In this document: positions 1 to 8,086 of the stretch, piece after piece
Position numbering within the stretch: position 1 is the first letter of the stretch
How the letters are laid out: each line of letters begins with the position of its first letter
DNA from: Verrucomicrobia bacterium UBA3841
GTDB lineage: Bacteria; Verrucomicrobiota; Kiritimatiellia; RFP12; UBA1067
Length of the DNA: 17,861 nt
Assembly (NCBI GenBank): GCA_002392765.1
Contig: DGHT01000070.1
Location: 6,227-24,087, forward strand
Direction of reading: 5' to 3'
Position numbers and translations under genes: made by a program
The notes under the pieces: generated by a model
Seen by the model: the letters and a program-made list of their open reading frames with translations, nothing else
Database searches by the model: none
Told to the model about the DNA's origin: nothing

Positions 1-22
1 GATGCGGCATCCTGCCGCGTCC
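1..22 (+). repeat. Isolated copy of the GCGGCA hairpin repeat
   Basis: The window opens inside a copy of the hairpin motif found in the array at 470-833: GCGGCA, a three-base loop (TCC here, TCT elsewhere), then TGCCGC. A further copy lies at 15022-15047. It is seen directly; what lies to the left is outside the window. Confidence 0.75.
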
Positions 23-51
23 CTATTGCTTTAGCAATGAAATATTGTGAG

Positions 52-119
52 CCGCAAAGAACGCATAGTTCGCAAAGTATTCCTAAAAAAGAAACTTTGC
101 GCGCTTCGCGAACTTGGCG
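52..119. repeat. Imperfect inverted repeat (CGCAAAG/CTTTGCG type)
   Basis: The left arm (about 52-78), with CGCAAAGAACGC and TTCGCAAAGT, is an imperfect inverted copy of the right arm (about 93-119), with ACTTTGCGCGC and GCGAACTTGGCG. It has the look of a small interspersed palindromic element. A 61-codon frame at 37-222 crosses it and the next repeat, but its product resembles no protein I know, so I do not call a gene. Confidence 0.5.
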
Positions 120-180
120 TGAAATAAATTCAGGGGGGCAATTATCGGTGCGGACATTATATAAATTCATAGATGTTTAT

Positions 181-246
181 CACAGAGGCACAGAGACACA
201 GAGGGGTGATAGTTACCCGTGAACTCTGAGCCTTTGAGCCTCTGTG
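181..246. repeat. CACAGAGGCACAGAG inverted repeat
   Basis: The arm CACAGAGGCACAGAGACACAG starting at 181 faces CTCTGAGCC...GAGCCTCTGTG at 224-246, giving an imperfect hairpin of roughly 66 bp. A diverged copy of one arm occurs in reverse orientation at 15385-15410, where several A residues are replaced by G. It therefore behaves as a dispersed repeat family and not as a gene. Confidence 0.6.
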
Positions 247-305
247 TTAAAACAATTATTGAACTTTGTTTATCCAACCGCTGGAAACACGCCGATAAAT
301 ATCAA

Positions 306-333
306 TTGACTTTATCCGGAATTGTGTTATTAT
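306..333 (+). promoter_or_regulatory. Candidate sigma70-type promoter for the large secreted-protein gene
   Basis: TTGACT at 306-311 is followed after 16 bp by TATTAT at 328-333, a good -35/-10 pair in an AT-rich patch. Transcription would start near 340 and leave a leader of about 520 nt that includes the structured segment at 389-433 and the whole 55-bp hairpin array. No other promoter of comparable quality was noticed before the gene at 861. Confidence 0.5.
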
Positions 334-388
334 ATTCATTGAACCGATTAGACGAACCACAAATCATCGAAACGCACTGGGACCTGAA

Positions 389-433
389 CCATCGCCGGAT
401 CAACCGTCCGGCGGGCTTCTGCGCTAACGATGG
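389..433 (+). other. Structured leader segment (nested hairpins)
   Basis: CCATCG (389-394) can pair with CGATGG (428-433). Inside or competing with it, CGCCGGA (393-399) pairs perfectly with TCCGGCG (407-413) around a seven-base loop. The segment lies between the predicted start site and the hairpin array. I do not recognise it as a known riboswitch, and it may be part of a repeat. Confidence 0.3.
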
Positions 434-469
434 AAACGCAAAAGACCACATATATCGTTCGCGATCAAG

Positions 470-833
470 GGAGGCGCGGCATCTTGCCGCGTCGCCCTCA
501 CCTCATATCCAGATTTTCAGCCAAGGAGATGCGGCATCTTGCCGCGTCCCACAATCCTTTTGTCACGACTTTCAACCAAGGAGATGCGGCATCTTGCCGC
601 GTTCCACAATCCTTTTGCCACAACTTTCAACCAAGGAGATGCGGCATCTTGCCGCGTTCCACAATCCTTTTGCCACAACATTCAGCCAAGGAGATGCGGC
701 ATCTTGCCGCGTTTTACAATACTTTTGTCACAACTTTCAGCCAAGGAGATGCGGCATCTTGCCGCGTTCTACAATCCTTTTGCCACAACTTTCAACCAAG
801 GAGATGCGGCATCTTGCCGCGTTCTACAATCCC
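470..833 (+). repeat. 55-bp tandem repeat array of GC hairpins, seven units
   Basis: Units begin at 470, 525, 580, 635, 690, 745 and 800, exactly 55 bp apart. The first is diverged and the last is cut short near 833. Each contains GCGGCATCTTGCCGC, a perfect 6-bp stem on a TCT loop (8 bp in RNA with a G-U pair). The AT-rich remainder resembles ACAATCCTTTTGCCAC...TTCAACCAA. Six units also carry AAGGAG, a Shine-Dalgarno-like hexamer, directly before the hairpin. Because 55 is not a multiple of three and the unit lacks stops, all three forward frames stay open across it, so long frames here are artefacts. There are no unique spacers, so it is not a CRISPR array. It sits in the presumed leader of the following gene. 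Confidence 0.95.
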
Positions 834-860
834 ACATTTAACAACTAAGGGAGAATCGAA

Positions 861-3800
861 ATGAAATCAACAATCAAATCATTGAAATCCGGCGCCGTGC
901 GCCTTCTCGTGCTCGCACTCGGTCTCGGTCTCGCAAGGGGTGCCTGGGCGGCGGATGCGCCGACGATTACTGTCGACGGCACGACCGTTACGATAAACAA
1001 CGAAACGTCGACAGCGTATGACAGTTCCAAGACCCTTACGGTCAACTCTACTTGGCAGGCGAAGAAATTTTGGTTGCCTACGGGGACTGGTCTTGATTCT
1101 GGCGCGATGGTCAAGGTGACCTCAATCGCATTTGCCGTTCCATCCACGGGCAATTTCGTGGACAAGATTGGACTTGCCGGTAGCGTCTCTGCCTCGGCGG
1201 TTCGCACTACGGGCGGTTTCACGACTGCAAACGCCGATAAGGTTCTCTTCTCGTTTGAAGAATGCTACCTGCGTGCAGGTTACGGCACCACGCTTTGGTT
1301 CCTCGATTCCAATGGCGAAAAGGTTGCAGCCACCACGGTGATCAACTTCATGGTTGGCGGCAATTCTTATCAGCACATCGACAACCTCGGTTGGACGATT
1401 AGCAATGTATTCTATACTCCGGTCATCGAAGTTGTCGGTGAGATTGTGGACGGTAGCTACCTCACCGGTGTTCAGACCGCAATCGGCAACAGCGGAACCG
1501 ATCCTCTCTATGCTGCCGGGGTTACCGGTTGGCTTGATACCTCCAACAGCAAGACGGGCCCCGTTGTTCTCGTTGGAAACAATGATGGCACAGCCTCAAT
1601 TGGCGTCAATAATGCCAATTCTGTGGATGCCAATGGCCAGCACTCTACGTGGAGCAAGCTTTCCGGTAGCGGTACGCTGACATCGCTGTACACGAGCGAT
1701 ATTGGCGTTAAGAGCAGTACATCTCCCGTTCTTGAAGTGTATGATTCTTCTGAATTTACTGGCTCTATTATTACGCCGGTGGACAATGGTCCTAAATTGT
1801 CAGTCGTGTTTTGCAATGCCGACGAGAGTGCCACACTGAAAACATCTTATAATGGCCTCTTCCGCCATAATAGTGGGTCGAACCCGGCCAGCATCTATGT
1901 TTCCGCTGGACGCACGACGGCAAACAACGCTGTGGTGACAATACCCGCCAACAAGACATGGACGGCGAACAAGTTGCTCAACAATGGTGAGGTTGTTGTA
2001 GATGGTACTTTCAATGGCCCGGTTGGTAACACTGGGAGTCTCACGGTTAATGGTACTGTGACCGGGGCTATTGTCAACTCTGGAAATGGCACTGTTGTCG
2101 TCAACGAAGGAGCTACGATTGCTTCCTTTGGTTCACAGCGTGACTTCACAGGCATCACGGTAGATTCTTCCGTCCCGGTCAAGCTCGCGATGACCACCGA
2201 GGAATACGGTAAGGGTTCCGTCAGTGTCACTGGCGCGAATGGAATCTCGTCCATAACTGTGCTCGCCCCTGACGGCACGACTGAAGTCGGCACCATCACC
2301 CCCGAAGAGGGCGCAGGTACGCTTGAGACGGGTGTCAAGACTTCTGGTCTCTCCACCTGGTGCGATTATGAGTTCAACGGCGACAAGTCCAACACTGGTG
2401 TCGACAAGACTGGCCTTGAGAGCGATGTCAATACGACCACTTATCCCGAAATATTCAATAGCTCGATGCTCTACACCTACACGCATCCGTGGCGCAATAT
2501 CAGCTATCCCAATTCTTGGACGGCGGTTGTGCGTTGCACGGTGCCAGAACTTGAGAATGCAGTCGTCGTAATGTTCGGTACATATAGTGCCGGTGCTATC
2601 GGTCTTGTTGCGGGTTCGAATCCTGAAGAGGAAATGTTGCTTGTTTCCACCCCAGGATCCTCTGCTACCACGTCAGAGGCCAAGCACTTCACGACATTGG
2701 CTACGATGAACGTCAAGGACGCCACCACAGCCCAGCACGTCTATGTGTTCACCAAGGATGGCACGACTGTTAACGTCTATTGCGACGGCGAGAAGGTCCT
2801 TGATAACTATGAACTCGCAAGTGCTACGTTGGGCGGCGGTTTGCAGGTCGGCTCGCTCCATGGCGGTGTTGTTCAGAACAACGTTGATACCGGTCTCGTC
2901 CGCTTCGGCGCGGGCGAAACTCGGATTTCCTCTTTGACGCTTGCGCAGCAGCAGAATGCTCGCATCGACTGCATGAGGATGTTTGACTATATCGTCAGCC
3001 CCGAGCAGATCGCGGCTCTCTCCGTCGAGTTCCCGGCTGTCAAGCTCTATCGCGCAACGGCTGCCGCTGATGCTGATACGACTTGGGGTGATCTTTCCTG
3101 GACTCCTGCCTGGGATGGCGGCAATACGCAGTCCAAGGCCATTCTCACGACTGAGGGCGGCGCGACTGTCGCACTGCCTGCGTCGATTACCGTCGATGAA
3201 GTGCAGTTGAATTTGGCGGCTAATTCGACGCTCACGCTGAGCGGTCCTGGCTCGCTCGCAGTGACTCAGCCAATCACCATTGGCAATGGAACCCTTGAGC
3301 TGACTGGCACGGTTACGCTTACGCAGGATACGACATTCAACGGTTCGGTCGTGTTCAACCAGTTCACCAAGGCTGGCGATGGCGCAATCAAGCTCTCCAA
3401 TGGCGCGACGGTCGGCGTTGACGCGGCGCTCGTCGTGACTCCGCTCGGCACCTATGCTTGCGCCGAAGGCACGGTCGTCGATTCCGCCTATTCCAGTGGC
3501 GAGGGGGATGTGAAGCTTATTCCGCTTGCATCCGCTGTTGTCAGCATCACACAGAGTGGAACGACGCTTTACTACTCCGATCTCGATACGGCGCTTGGTC
3601 CGCTTGTCAATGCGCCTGGTTCTATATCCGAGGATGTGCAGGTTACCCTGCTTAACGATACAACTCTCCCGTTTGGATATGACAGTTACTTGTTGACCGC
3701 TGGTTACTACATTAACGGAAATGTCATTACCAAGGCGGTTGCGCGAATTGGTTCCACCACATATCCCACACTCGCGGCTGCTGTTGGTTCTGCTGCGGAT

Positions 3801-5867
3801 CGCGCGACGGTAGTCCTTCTCCGCGCTTCCAGCGAGACGATTACGCTAAATAAGGCGATTACCCTTAGCGAGACAGCTAACTTCTCCGGCACGCTTACAG
3901 GCAACGGCACGCTGACGTTTGCGGCGTTCCGCAACAACCCGTCCATCACGTTCGATAACTGGACCGGTACGGTTGTGCTCCCCGAGTTCGCTGCGCAGGC
4001 TACAGTCCTCAATAAGTATGGCGTCGCTGGCTCTACGGTTGTCTTGAAGGGCATCACGGGCGGCTGGCTTGGCGAGACCTCTTCGCAGAAGATGGACGTC
4101 GCCCCTGTTCTCCAGCTCGATGGCAATGTGACCATCAAGGGCTTCTCGACCAGCTGGGACTACACATTCGCCGAGCTTGCCGGCACGGGCAATTTCGTGC
4201 TCGATCCGACGGACAACAGCCCGAAGTCGGTCGCCATTACGAAGGTTGCCAAAGGTTTCACTGGAATCATAACCAATAATACGGACAAGACCCTCACAAT
4301 TGCCACGCTTGATCGCGAGGCATGGCAGTCAACGGCTGGAGGTACGAAACTGTTGACTAAGAGTGGCAATGTCGTCGCGAACGCGCTGACGGTCGGCGGG
4401 GTTGCGCGGCAGGTCGGACTTTGCACGGCGGCGGACGGAATCTATGTCGCATGCACGGTCACGATCCCTGAGGTTGCCAACGCTTCGGCTACGGTGACGG
4501 TTGACGGCGTGGCGGCTACGGGTTCTTCGCCTTACACTGTCGATGTCGGCTCGAATGTCGAGATAACTTGGACCGCCGATTCCGGCTACAAGATCACGGC
4601 TGGTGCGACGCAGACGATCAATGTGATTGCAACTGACGTGACCGCGACGGCTCCGACGGTGGAGGCGAATTCGGTTACGTTCAGCAACTTCGCGGTCGAG
4701 TATCTGGCCGACTTCTCGAAGGCGGCGACGATTACCGCAACCGTGACGGGCGATGGCGCGGCGGATGCCACGTATACGATTACGGCCGGAGGTGAACCGA
4801 TTACCGGAACCTACTCCGATGGAACGGTGACGTTCGCGAATGTTGGAAACCTGTCGCTCGGTGATACGCTCTCCTACACCATTAGCGCGTCTGGAACGAC
4901 TTCGGGTTCGTCTGGAGCGCAGACATCCACTGTCGGCAATGTCACCTCAGGATGGGTGCAGGAGGATTCGGAGCATTACGAGGCAACAGGTTCGTGGGCT
5001 ACGGACTTCACGTATTCCGGGATGGTTGCAACGCTTACTGACAACACGTATACGGCAAACACCGCCGGCGATGGAATCGTTACTATCACAACGGTCGTCA
5101 AGTTCGGCGGCGATGCGGATTCGACGGTGGCCATCGATTCCGACGCGCAGGCTGGTTTGCGTGTCCAGAATGGCGTGTTCGAGGTCTACGGCAAGACGAC
5201 TTCCGAAGGCACTGCTACATGGCAGACGACCGAGGTTGCGGCTGTGGACGAAACAACCTACACGGTGACGCTGACGATCAACTATACAACAGGCAAATTC
5301 ACTGCGTCTGTCAGCGGAACTTCCCTCGGCGAATACTACCTTGCAGTTTCTGCGACAAAGGTTTCGGCAGTCTCCTACAAGGGCACCGGCGAGTTTACCT
5401 CGCTTGCGGGCAGCTTCGTTTCGGGCGATATTGCCGTCGATGTTGAGTCGGAAGATGAGGTCGCAGTCAGCAGCGCGTTCATTAGCCAGTACCTTGGCGG
5501 CAAGACCGTTTCCGAGGCGACTACGCTGCTTGCTCCGGGCTCGACGACAAAGACGGACAACGGATGCAACTACTTCGAGAGTTACGCGCTCGGACTCAAT
5601 CCGACCAGCCAGAGCGATGCTCCCATCGTGAATGCCGCGCCGACGAGCGACGGAAAGATTGTGCTGTCTCTGACAAAGGCGAATGGCAATGCAATCACGC
5701 CCGCCGGCAATGTCGATGTCGATGTTGCCATCAAGGAAGGCAACGACCCTGTCTCAGGAGAATCGGAGAGCGGCGAGGGCGCTGGAAAGACGATCATCAT
5801 CGATCCTACTTCGCTCGACGCCGGCGTCCACAGGTTCAAGGCGGAAATCGGTATCGGCGCGAAGTGA
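861..5867 (+). CDS. Very large exported beta-rich protein (putative surface or adhesin-like)
   Basis: The product has 1668 residues. The N-terminus has a basic start, a hydrophobic run (LLVLALGLGLARG) and an AWA-A signal-peptidase site near residue 30, so export is well supported. The rest is rich in Gly, Thr, Val and Asn, with repeated strand-turn patterns such as NGTVTG and TLTLSGPGSL, typical of beta-helix passenger regions. About residues 495-725 look like a LamG/concanavalin-type sandwich. Around 957-1015 there is an 'IGSTTYPTLAAAV...TVVLLRASSETITL' module, and around 1195-1270 an Ig-like segment. The C-terminus (NYFESYALGLNPTSQ, then a beta-rich tail) lacks a visible PEP-CTERM anchor, LPXTG motif or clear autotransporter barrel, so attachment is unknown. 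AAGGGAG at 847-853 fixes the start. GC content appears lower than in the housekeeping genes downstream. The exact ligand is unknown. Confidence 0.85.
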   Translation: MKSTIKSLKSGAVRLLVLALGLGLARGAWAADAPTITVDGTTVTINNETSTAYDSSKTLTVNSTWQAKKFWLPTGTGLDSGAMVKVTSIAFAVPSTGNFVDKIGLAGSVSASAVRTTGGFTTANADKVLFSFEECYLRAGYGTTLWFLDSNGEKVAATTVINFMVGGNSYQHIDNLGWTISNVFYTPVIEVVGEIVDGSYLTGVQTAIGNSGTDPLYAAGVTGWLDTSNSKTGPVVLVGNNDGTASIGVNNANSVDANGQHSTWSKLSGSGTLTSLYTSDIGVKSSTSPVLEVYDSSEFTGSIITPVDNGPKLSVVFCNADESATLKTSYNGLFRHNSGSNPASIYVSAGRTTANNAVVTIPANKTWTANKLLNNGEVVVDGTFNGPVGNTGSLTVNGTVTGAIVNSGNGTVVVNEGATIASFGSQRDFTGITVDSSVPVKLAMTTEEYGKGSVSVTGANGISSITVLAPDGTTEVGTITPEEGAGTLETGVKTSGLSTWCDYEFNGDKSNTGVDKTGLESDVNTTTYPEIFNSSMLYTYTHPWRNISYPNSWTAVVRCTVPELENAVVVMFGTYSAGAIGLVAGSNPEEEMLLVSTPGSSATTSEAKHFTTLATMNVKDATTAQHVYVFTKDGTTVNVYCDGEKVLDNYELASATLGGGLQVGSLHGGVVQNNVDTGLVRFGAGETRISSLTLAQQQNARIDCMRMFDYIVSPEQIAALSVEFPAVKLYRATAAADADTTWGDLSWTPAWDGGNTQSKAILTTEGGATVALPASITVDEVQLNLAANSTLTLSGPGSLAVTQPITIGNGTLELTGTVTLTQDTTFNGSVVFNQFTKAGDGAIKLSNGATVGVDAALVVTPLGTYACAEGTVVDSAYSSGEGDVKLIPLASAVVSITQSGTTLYYSDLDTALGPLVNAPGSISEDVQVTLLNDTTLPFGYDSYLLTAGYYINGNVITKAVARIGSTTYPTLAAAVGSAADRATVVLLRASSETITLNKAITLSETANFSGTLTGNGTLTFAAFRNNPSITFDNWTGTVVLPEFAAQATVLNKYGVAGSTVVLKGITGGWLGETSSQKMDVAPVLQLDGNVTIKGFSTSWDYTFAELAGTGNFVLDPTDNSPKSVAITKVAKGFTGIITNNTDKTLTIATLDREAWQSTAGGTKLLTKSGNVVANALTVGGVARQVGLCTAADGIYVACTVTIPEVANASATVTVDGVAATGSSPYTVDVGSNVEITWTADSGYKITAGATQTINVIATDVTATAPTVEANSVTFSNFAVEYLADFSKAATITATVTGDGAADATYTITAGGEPITGTYSDGTVTFANVGNLSLGDTLSYTISASGTTSGSSGAQTSTVGNVTSGWVQEDSEHYEATGSWATDFTYSGMVATLTDNTYTANTAGDGIVTITTVVKFGGDADSTVAIDSDAQAGLRVQNGVFEVYGKTTSEGTATWQTTEVAAVDETTYTVTLTINYTTGKFTASVSGTSLGEYYLAVSATKVSAVSYKGTGEFTSLAGSFVSGDIAVDVESEDEVAVSSAFISQYLGGKTVSEATTLLAPGSTTKTDNGCNYFESYALGLNPTSQSDAPIVNAAPTSDGKIVLSLTKANGNAITPAGNVDVDVAIKEGNDPVSGESESGEGAGKTIIIDPTSLDAGVHRFKAEIGIGAK

Positions 5868-5905
5868 ATATATTGAGATTGGACAGTCTTTAGATGCGCC
5901 AATAA

Positions 5906-5940
5906 ACTGGGGGAACGGGCGGGACGCTCGTTCCCCCAGT
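5906..5940 (+). terminator. Strong hairpin, probable terminator of the large gene
   Basis: ACTGGGGGAACG (5906-5917) pairs perfectly with CGTTCCCCCAGT (5929-5940), and the stem can extend three pairs inward. It lies 38 bp after the stop codon. The downstream sequence is pyrimidine-rich (CATCCCTCTTCCCTC) without a clean T run, so it may be an imperfect intrinsic terminator or an mRNA 3' stabiliser. Confidence 0.7.
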
Positions 5941-6000
5941 CATCCCTCTTCCCTCATTGAAAAAAGAGCGGTATTCAATATGGATTTATGGCGTGTTTTT

Positions 6001-6009
6001 TGATATAAT
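6001..6009 (+). promoter_or_regulatory. Extended -10 promoter of pheS
   Basis: TGATATAAT is a perfect extended -10 (TGN plus TATAAT at 6004-6009) preceded by a T run; no good -35 is visible. Only 10 bases separate it from the pheS ATG, so transcription should start about 4 nt before the start codon. The same element recurs before tig, the flippase, the truncated methyltransferase and the gene at 16174. Confidence 0.75.
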
Positions 6010-6019
6010 TTAACGAATC

Positions 6020-7027
6020 ATGACAATAGCAGAACTTGAAGAGGCCAAGGCCAAGAGCCTGGGCGAGATAGCGGCGGCCGCGGACGCGGCCGCGCTTGAG
6101 GCGCTTCGCGTCCGGTATGTCGGACGCAACGGATCGATTCCCGCCTTGATAAAGGCCATGAAGGACGTTCCCAAGGAAGATCGTCCCGCATTCGGCAAAG
6201 CGGTGCAGCAGTGGCGCGCCGAGGTCGAGGCGGCGCTTGCGGGCAAAACGGTGCAGGGGGGCGGAAAGCGGGTCGATTGCGACATCACGCTTCCCGGCCG
6301 CTGGCGCGCGTGCGGGGTGGAGCATCCTCTTTCCAGGGTTGTCGAGGAGAGCGCGGCGATTTTCGGAAGGCTGGGTTTCACCGTGGCCGACGGTCCGGAG
6401 TTCGAAAACGTTTTCAACAATTTCACCGCCCTGAACACGCCTGCGCACCATCCGACTATGGACCGCAGCGATACGTTCTGGTTCGGCGACGACTGTCTGC
6501 TGAGGACCCAGACTTCGCCCGTCCAGATCAGGACGATGATGGCGAACAAGCCCCCCGTGCGCGTGATATGCCCCGGACGCACGTACAGGCGCGACACCAC
6601 CGACGCGACCCACTCCGCCAATTTCCACCAGATCGAAGGACTCTACGTCGACACCAAGCCCGTATCGCTCGCCGACCTCAAGAGCGTTCTCGCGTATTTC
6701 GCGAAAGAGATGATGGGCGACGGCGTGACCGTCAGGTTCCGTCCGCATTTCTTCCCGTTCACCGAGCCGTCCGTGGAGGTCGATTTCAGCTGCCACGTCT
6801 GCAAAGGACGCGGATGCGGCGTCTGCAAGCAATCCGGCTGGATCGAGGTCGCCGGCGCCGGGATGGTCGATCCCAGGGTGTTCCGCCACGTGGGGTACGA
6901 CCCGGACGTCGTTTCGGGCTACGCCTTCGGGTTCGGAGTCGAGCGCGTGGCGATGATAAAGTACGGCATACCGGACATACGCTGGTTCTACGAGAACGAC
7001 ATCAGGTTCCTTGAACAGCTCGGCTGA
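6020..7027 (+). CDS. pheS: Phenylalanine--tRNA ligase alpha subunit
   Basis: The alpha subunit of the class II synthetase charges tRNA-Phe in the cytoplasm. The 335 residues match the family's length. Residues 1-75 form the charged helical N-terminal arm with the YVGRNGSI turn. Motif 2 is around 186-207 (GRTYRRDTTDATHSANFHQ), FPFTEPSVEVD is at 245-255, and motif 3 is at 300-321 (GYAFGFGVERVAMIKYGIPD). Cysteines 258, 261, 266 and 269 form the CxxC pair pattern seen in many PheS proteins. No Shine-Dalgarno precedes the ATG, and the -10 box ends 10 nt upstream, suggesting leaderless initiation. The beta-subunit gene pheT, often directly downstream, is absent; a CorA gene follows after 21 bp. Confidence 0.97.
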   Translation: MTIAELEEAKAKSLGEIAAAADAAALEALRVRYVGRNGSIPALIKAMKDVPKEDRPAFGKAVQQWRAEVEAALAGKTVQGGGKRVDCDITLPGRWRACGVEHPLSRVVEESAAIFGRLGFTVADGPEFENVFNNFTALNTPAHHPTMDRSDTFWFGDDCLLRTQTSPVQIRTMMANKPPVRVICPGRTYRRDTTDATHSANFHQIEGLYVDTKPVSLADLKSVLAYFAKEMMGDGVTVRFRPHFFPFTEPSVEVDFSCHVCKGRGCGVCKQSGWIEVAGAGMVDPRVFRHVGYDPDVVSGYAFGFGVERVAMIKYGIPDIRWFYENDIRFLEQLG

Positions 7028-7048
7028 CGCGGCATCGGGGCGCTCGCG

Positions 7049-7999
7049 ATGATCACCATATACAAGTGGGAGAACGGAGGCTTGAAGGAGGCGCTGGAAT
7101 TCGCCCCCTCCTGCTGGATCAACCTGGAGTCGCCTACGACTACCGAAATCGACAGGGTGGTCGAGTTTTCGAAGGTCCCCCGGGATTTCCTTACCGACCC
7201 GCTCGACTCGGACGAACGTCCCCGTTTCGACTACGACGACAACTCGTCGCTGCTGATCATACACGTGCCGTGCATAGTCGAGACGGACGATGTCGTCCCC
7301 TACAGGACGATTCCTCTGGGCATCGTGTTCTTCGGCAAATCCGTCATAACCGTCAGCAACGCTCGAACGCCCGTCACGTCCGCGTTTCTCGACCAGATCC
7401 GGCGCGTCTGCCCTCCGTCCGACCAGTACAGGTTCGCGTTCCGTCTCATCTGGCACGGCGGCGTCCTCTTCCTGAGATACCTCAACGACGTCCACCAGCG
7501 CACGAACTCGTTCGAAGAGGAACTTCACGAATCGATTTCCAACGACGTCCTTTTGAAGCTTCTCACGATCGAAAAGACGCTCGTGTACTTCACGACGTCG
7601 CTCAAGGCCGACACCATCGCGCTGGCCCGTTCGAAAACGACCCGCCAGCTCGTTCTTTCGGAGGACGACTCCGACCAGCTCGAAGACGCCATGGTCGAAT
7701 ACCAGCAGGCGCTCGAGACCGCGACGATCCACGCCAACATTCTGAACGGGACGCTCGATACTTTCGCATCGCTGATCAACAACAACCTGAACAACGTGAT
7801 GAAGTATCTGACGGTCGTGACCATCTTTCTCGCCGTCCCCACGCTGATAACTTCCGCCTACGGAATGAACGTGAAACTGCCGCTCGTCGAGGGCGGAGGG
7901 AACGCGAGGGTGTTCTGGATACTGGCCGTTTTCGCAGGTCTCGCGACTGGATTGATCGCGCTTGTGCTGTTCATTCTTTCCAAAAAGCGTAAATTCTGA
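7049..7999 (+). CDS. corA: CorA-family divalent metal (Mg2+) channel
   Basis: CorA proteins are pentameric inner-membrane channels for Mg2+ (some for Co2+, Ni2+ or Zn2+). The 316 residues show the usual layout: a cytoplasmic alpha/beta N-terminal domain, a long helical stalk (about 150-250), then two C-terminal membrane helices (about 252-270 and 288-311). The diagnostic pore signature YGMN is present, with GMN at 272-274, followed by a short periplasmic loop and a basic KKRKF tail. The gene starts 21 bp after pheS and is probably cotranscribed with it. No clear ribosome-binding site is visible; the start is set by the family's N-terminus. Substrate is inferred from the family. Confidence 0.93.
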   Translation: MITIYKWENGGLKEALEFAPSCWINLESPTTTEIDRVVEFSKVPRDFLTDPLDSDERPRFDYDDNSSLLIIHVPCIVETDDVVPYRTIPLGIVFFGKSVITVSNARTPVTSAFLDQIRRVCPPSDQYRFAFRLIWHGGVLFLRYLNDVHQRTNSFEEELHESISNDVLLKLLTIEKTLVYFTTSLKADTIALARSKTTRQLVLSEDDSDQLEDAMVEYQQALETATIHANILNGTLDTFASLINNNLNNVMKYLTVVTIFLAVPTLITSAYGMNVKLPLVEGGGNARVFWILAVFAGLATGLIALVLFILSKKRKF

Positions 8000-8020
8000 C
8001 TTACCAAAAGCCGTTTTTTA

Positions 8021-8029
8021 TGATATAAT
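8021..8029 (+). promoter_or_regulatory. Extended -10 promoter of the tig-clpP-clpX operon
   Basis: TGATATAAT, with the TATAAT box at 8024-8029, follows a T-rich run and resembles the pheS promoter, including the shared downstream AACGAA. A weak -35 candidate, TTACCA, lies at 8001-8006 with a 17-bp spacer. Unlike pheS, the start codon is about 57 nt away and has its own Shine-Dalgarno. Confidence 0.7.
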
Positions 8030-8086
8030 AAACGAAATCCGTTATTTTCGAACATATAGCAATCACAGCAAGCAGGAGTCACAATA

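Noticed and set aside
470..833. CRISPR array
   Set aside because: The whole 55-bp unit is repeated with only scattered substitutions; there are no unique spacers and no cas genes.
219..864. Three overlapping forward reading frames of 100-209 codons
   Set aside because: They are open only because the 55-bp unit has no stop in any frame; each protein is the same translated repeat. The possible leader role of one frame is listed as a finding.
5975..7732. 585-codon reverse-strand frame opposite pheS and corA
   Set aside because: It is antisense to two certain genes, has low-complexity Arg/Glu/Val composition and follows from high-GC codon use.
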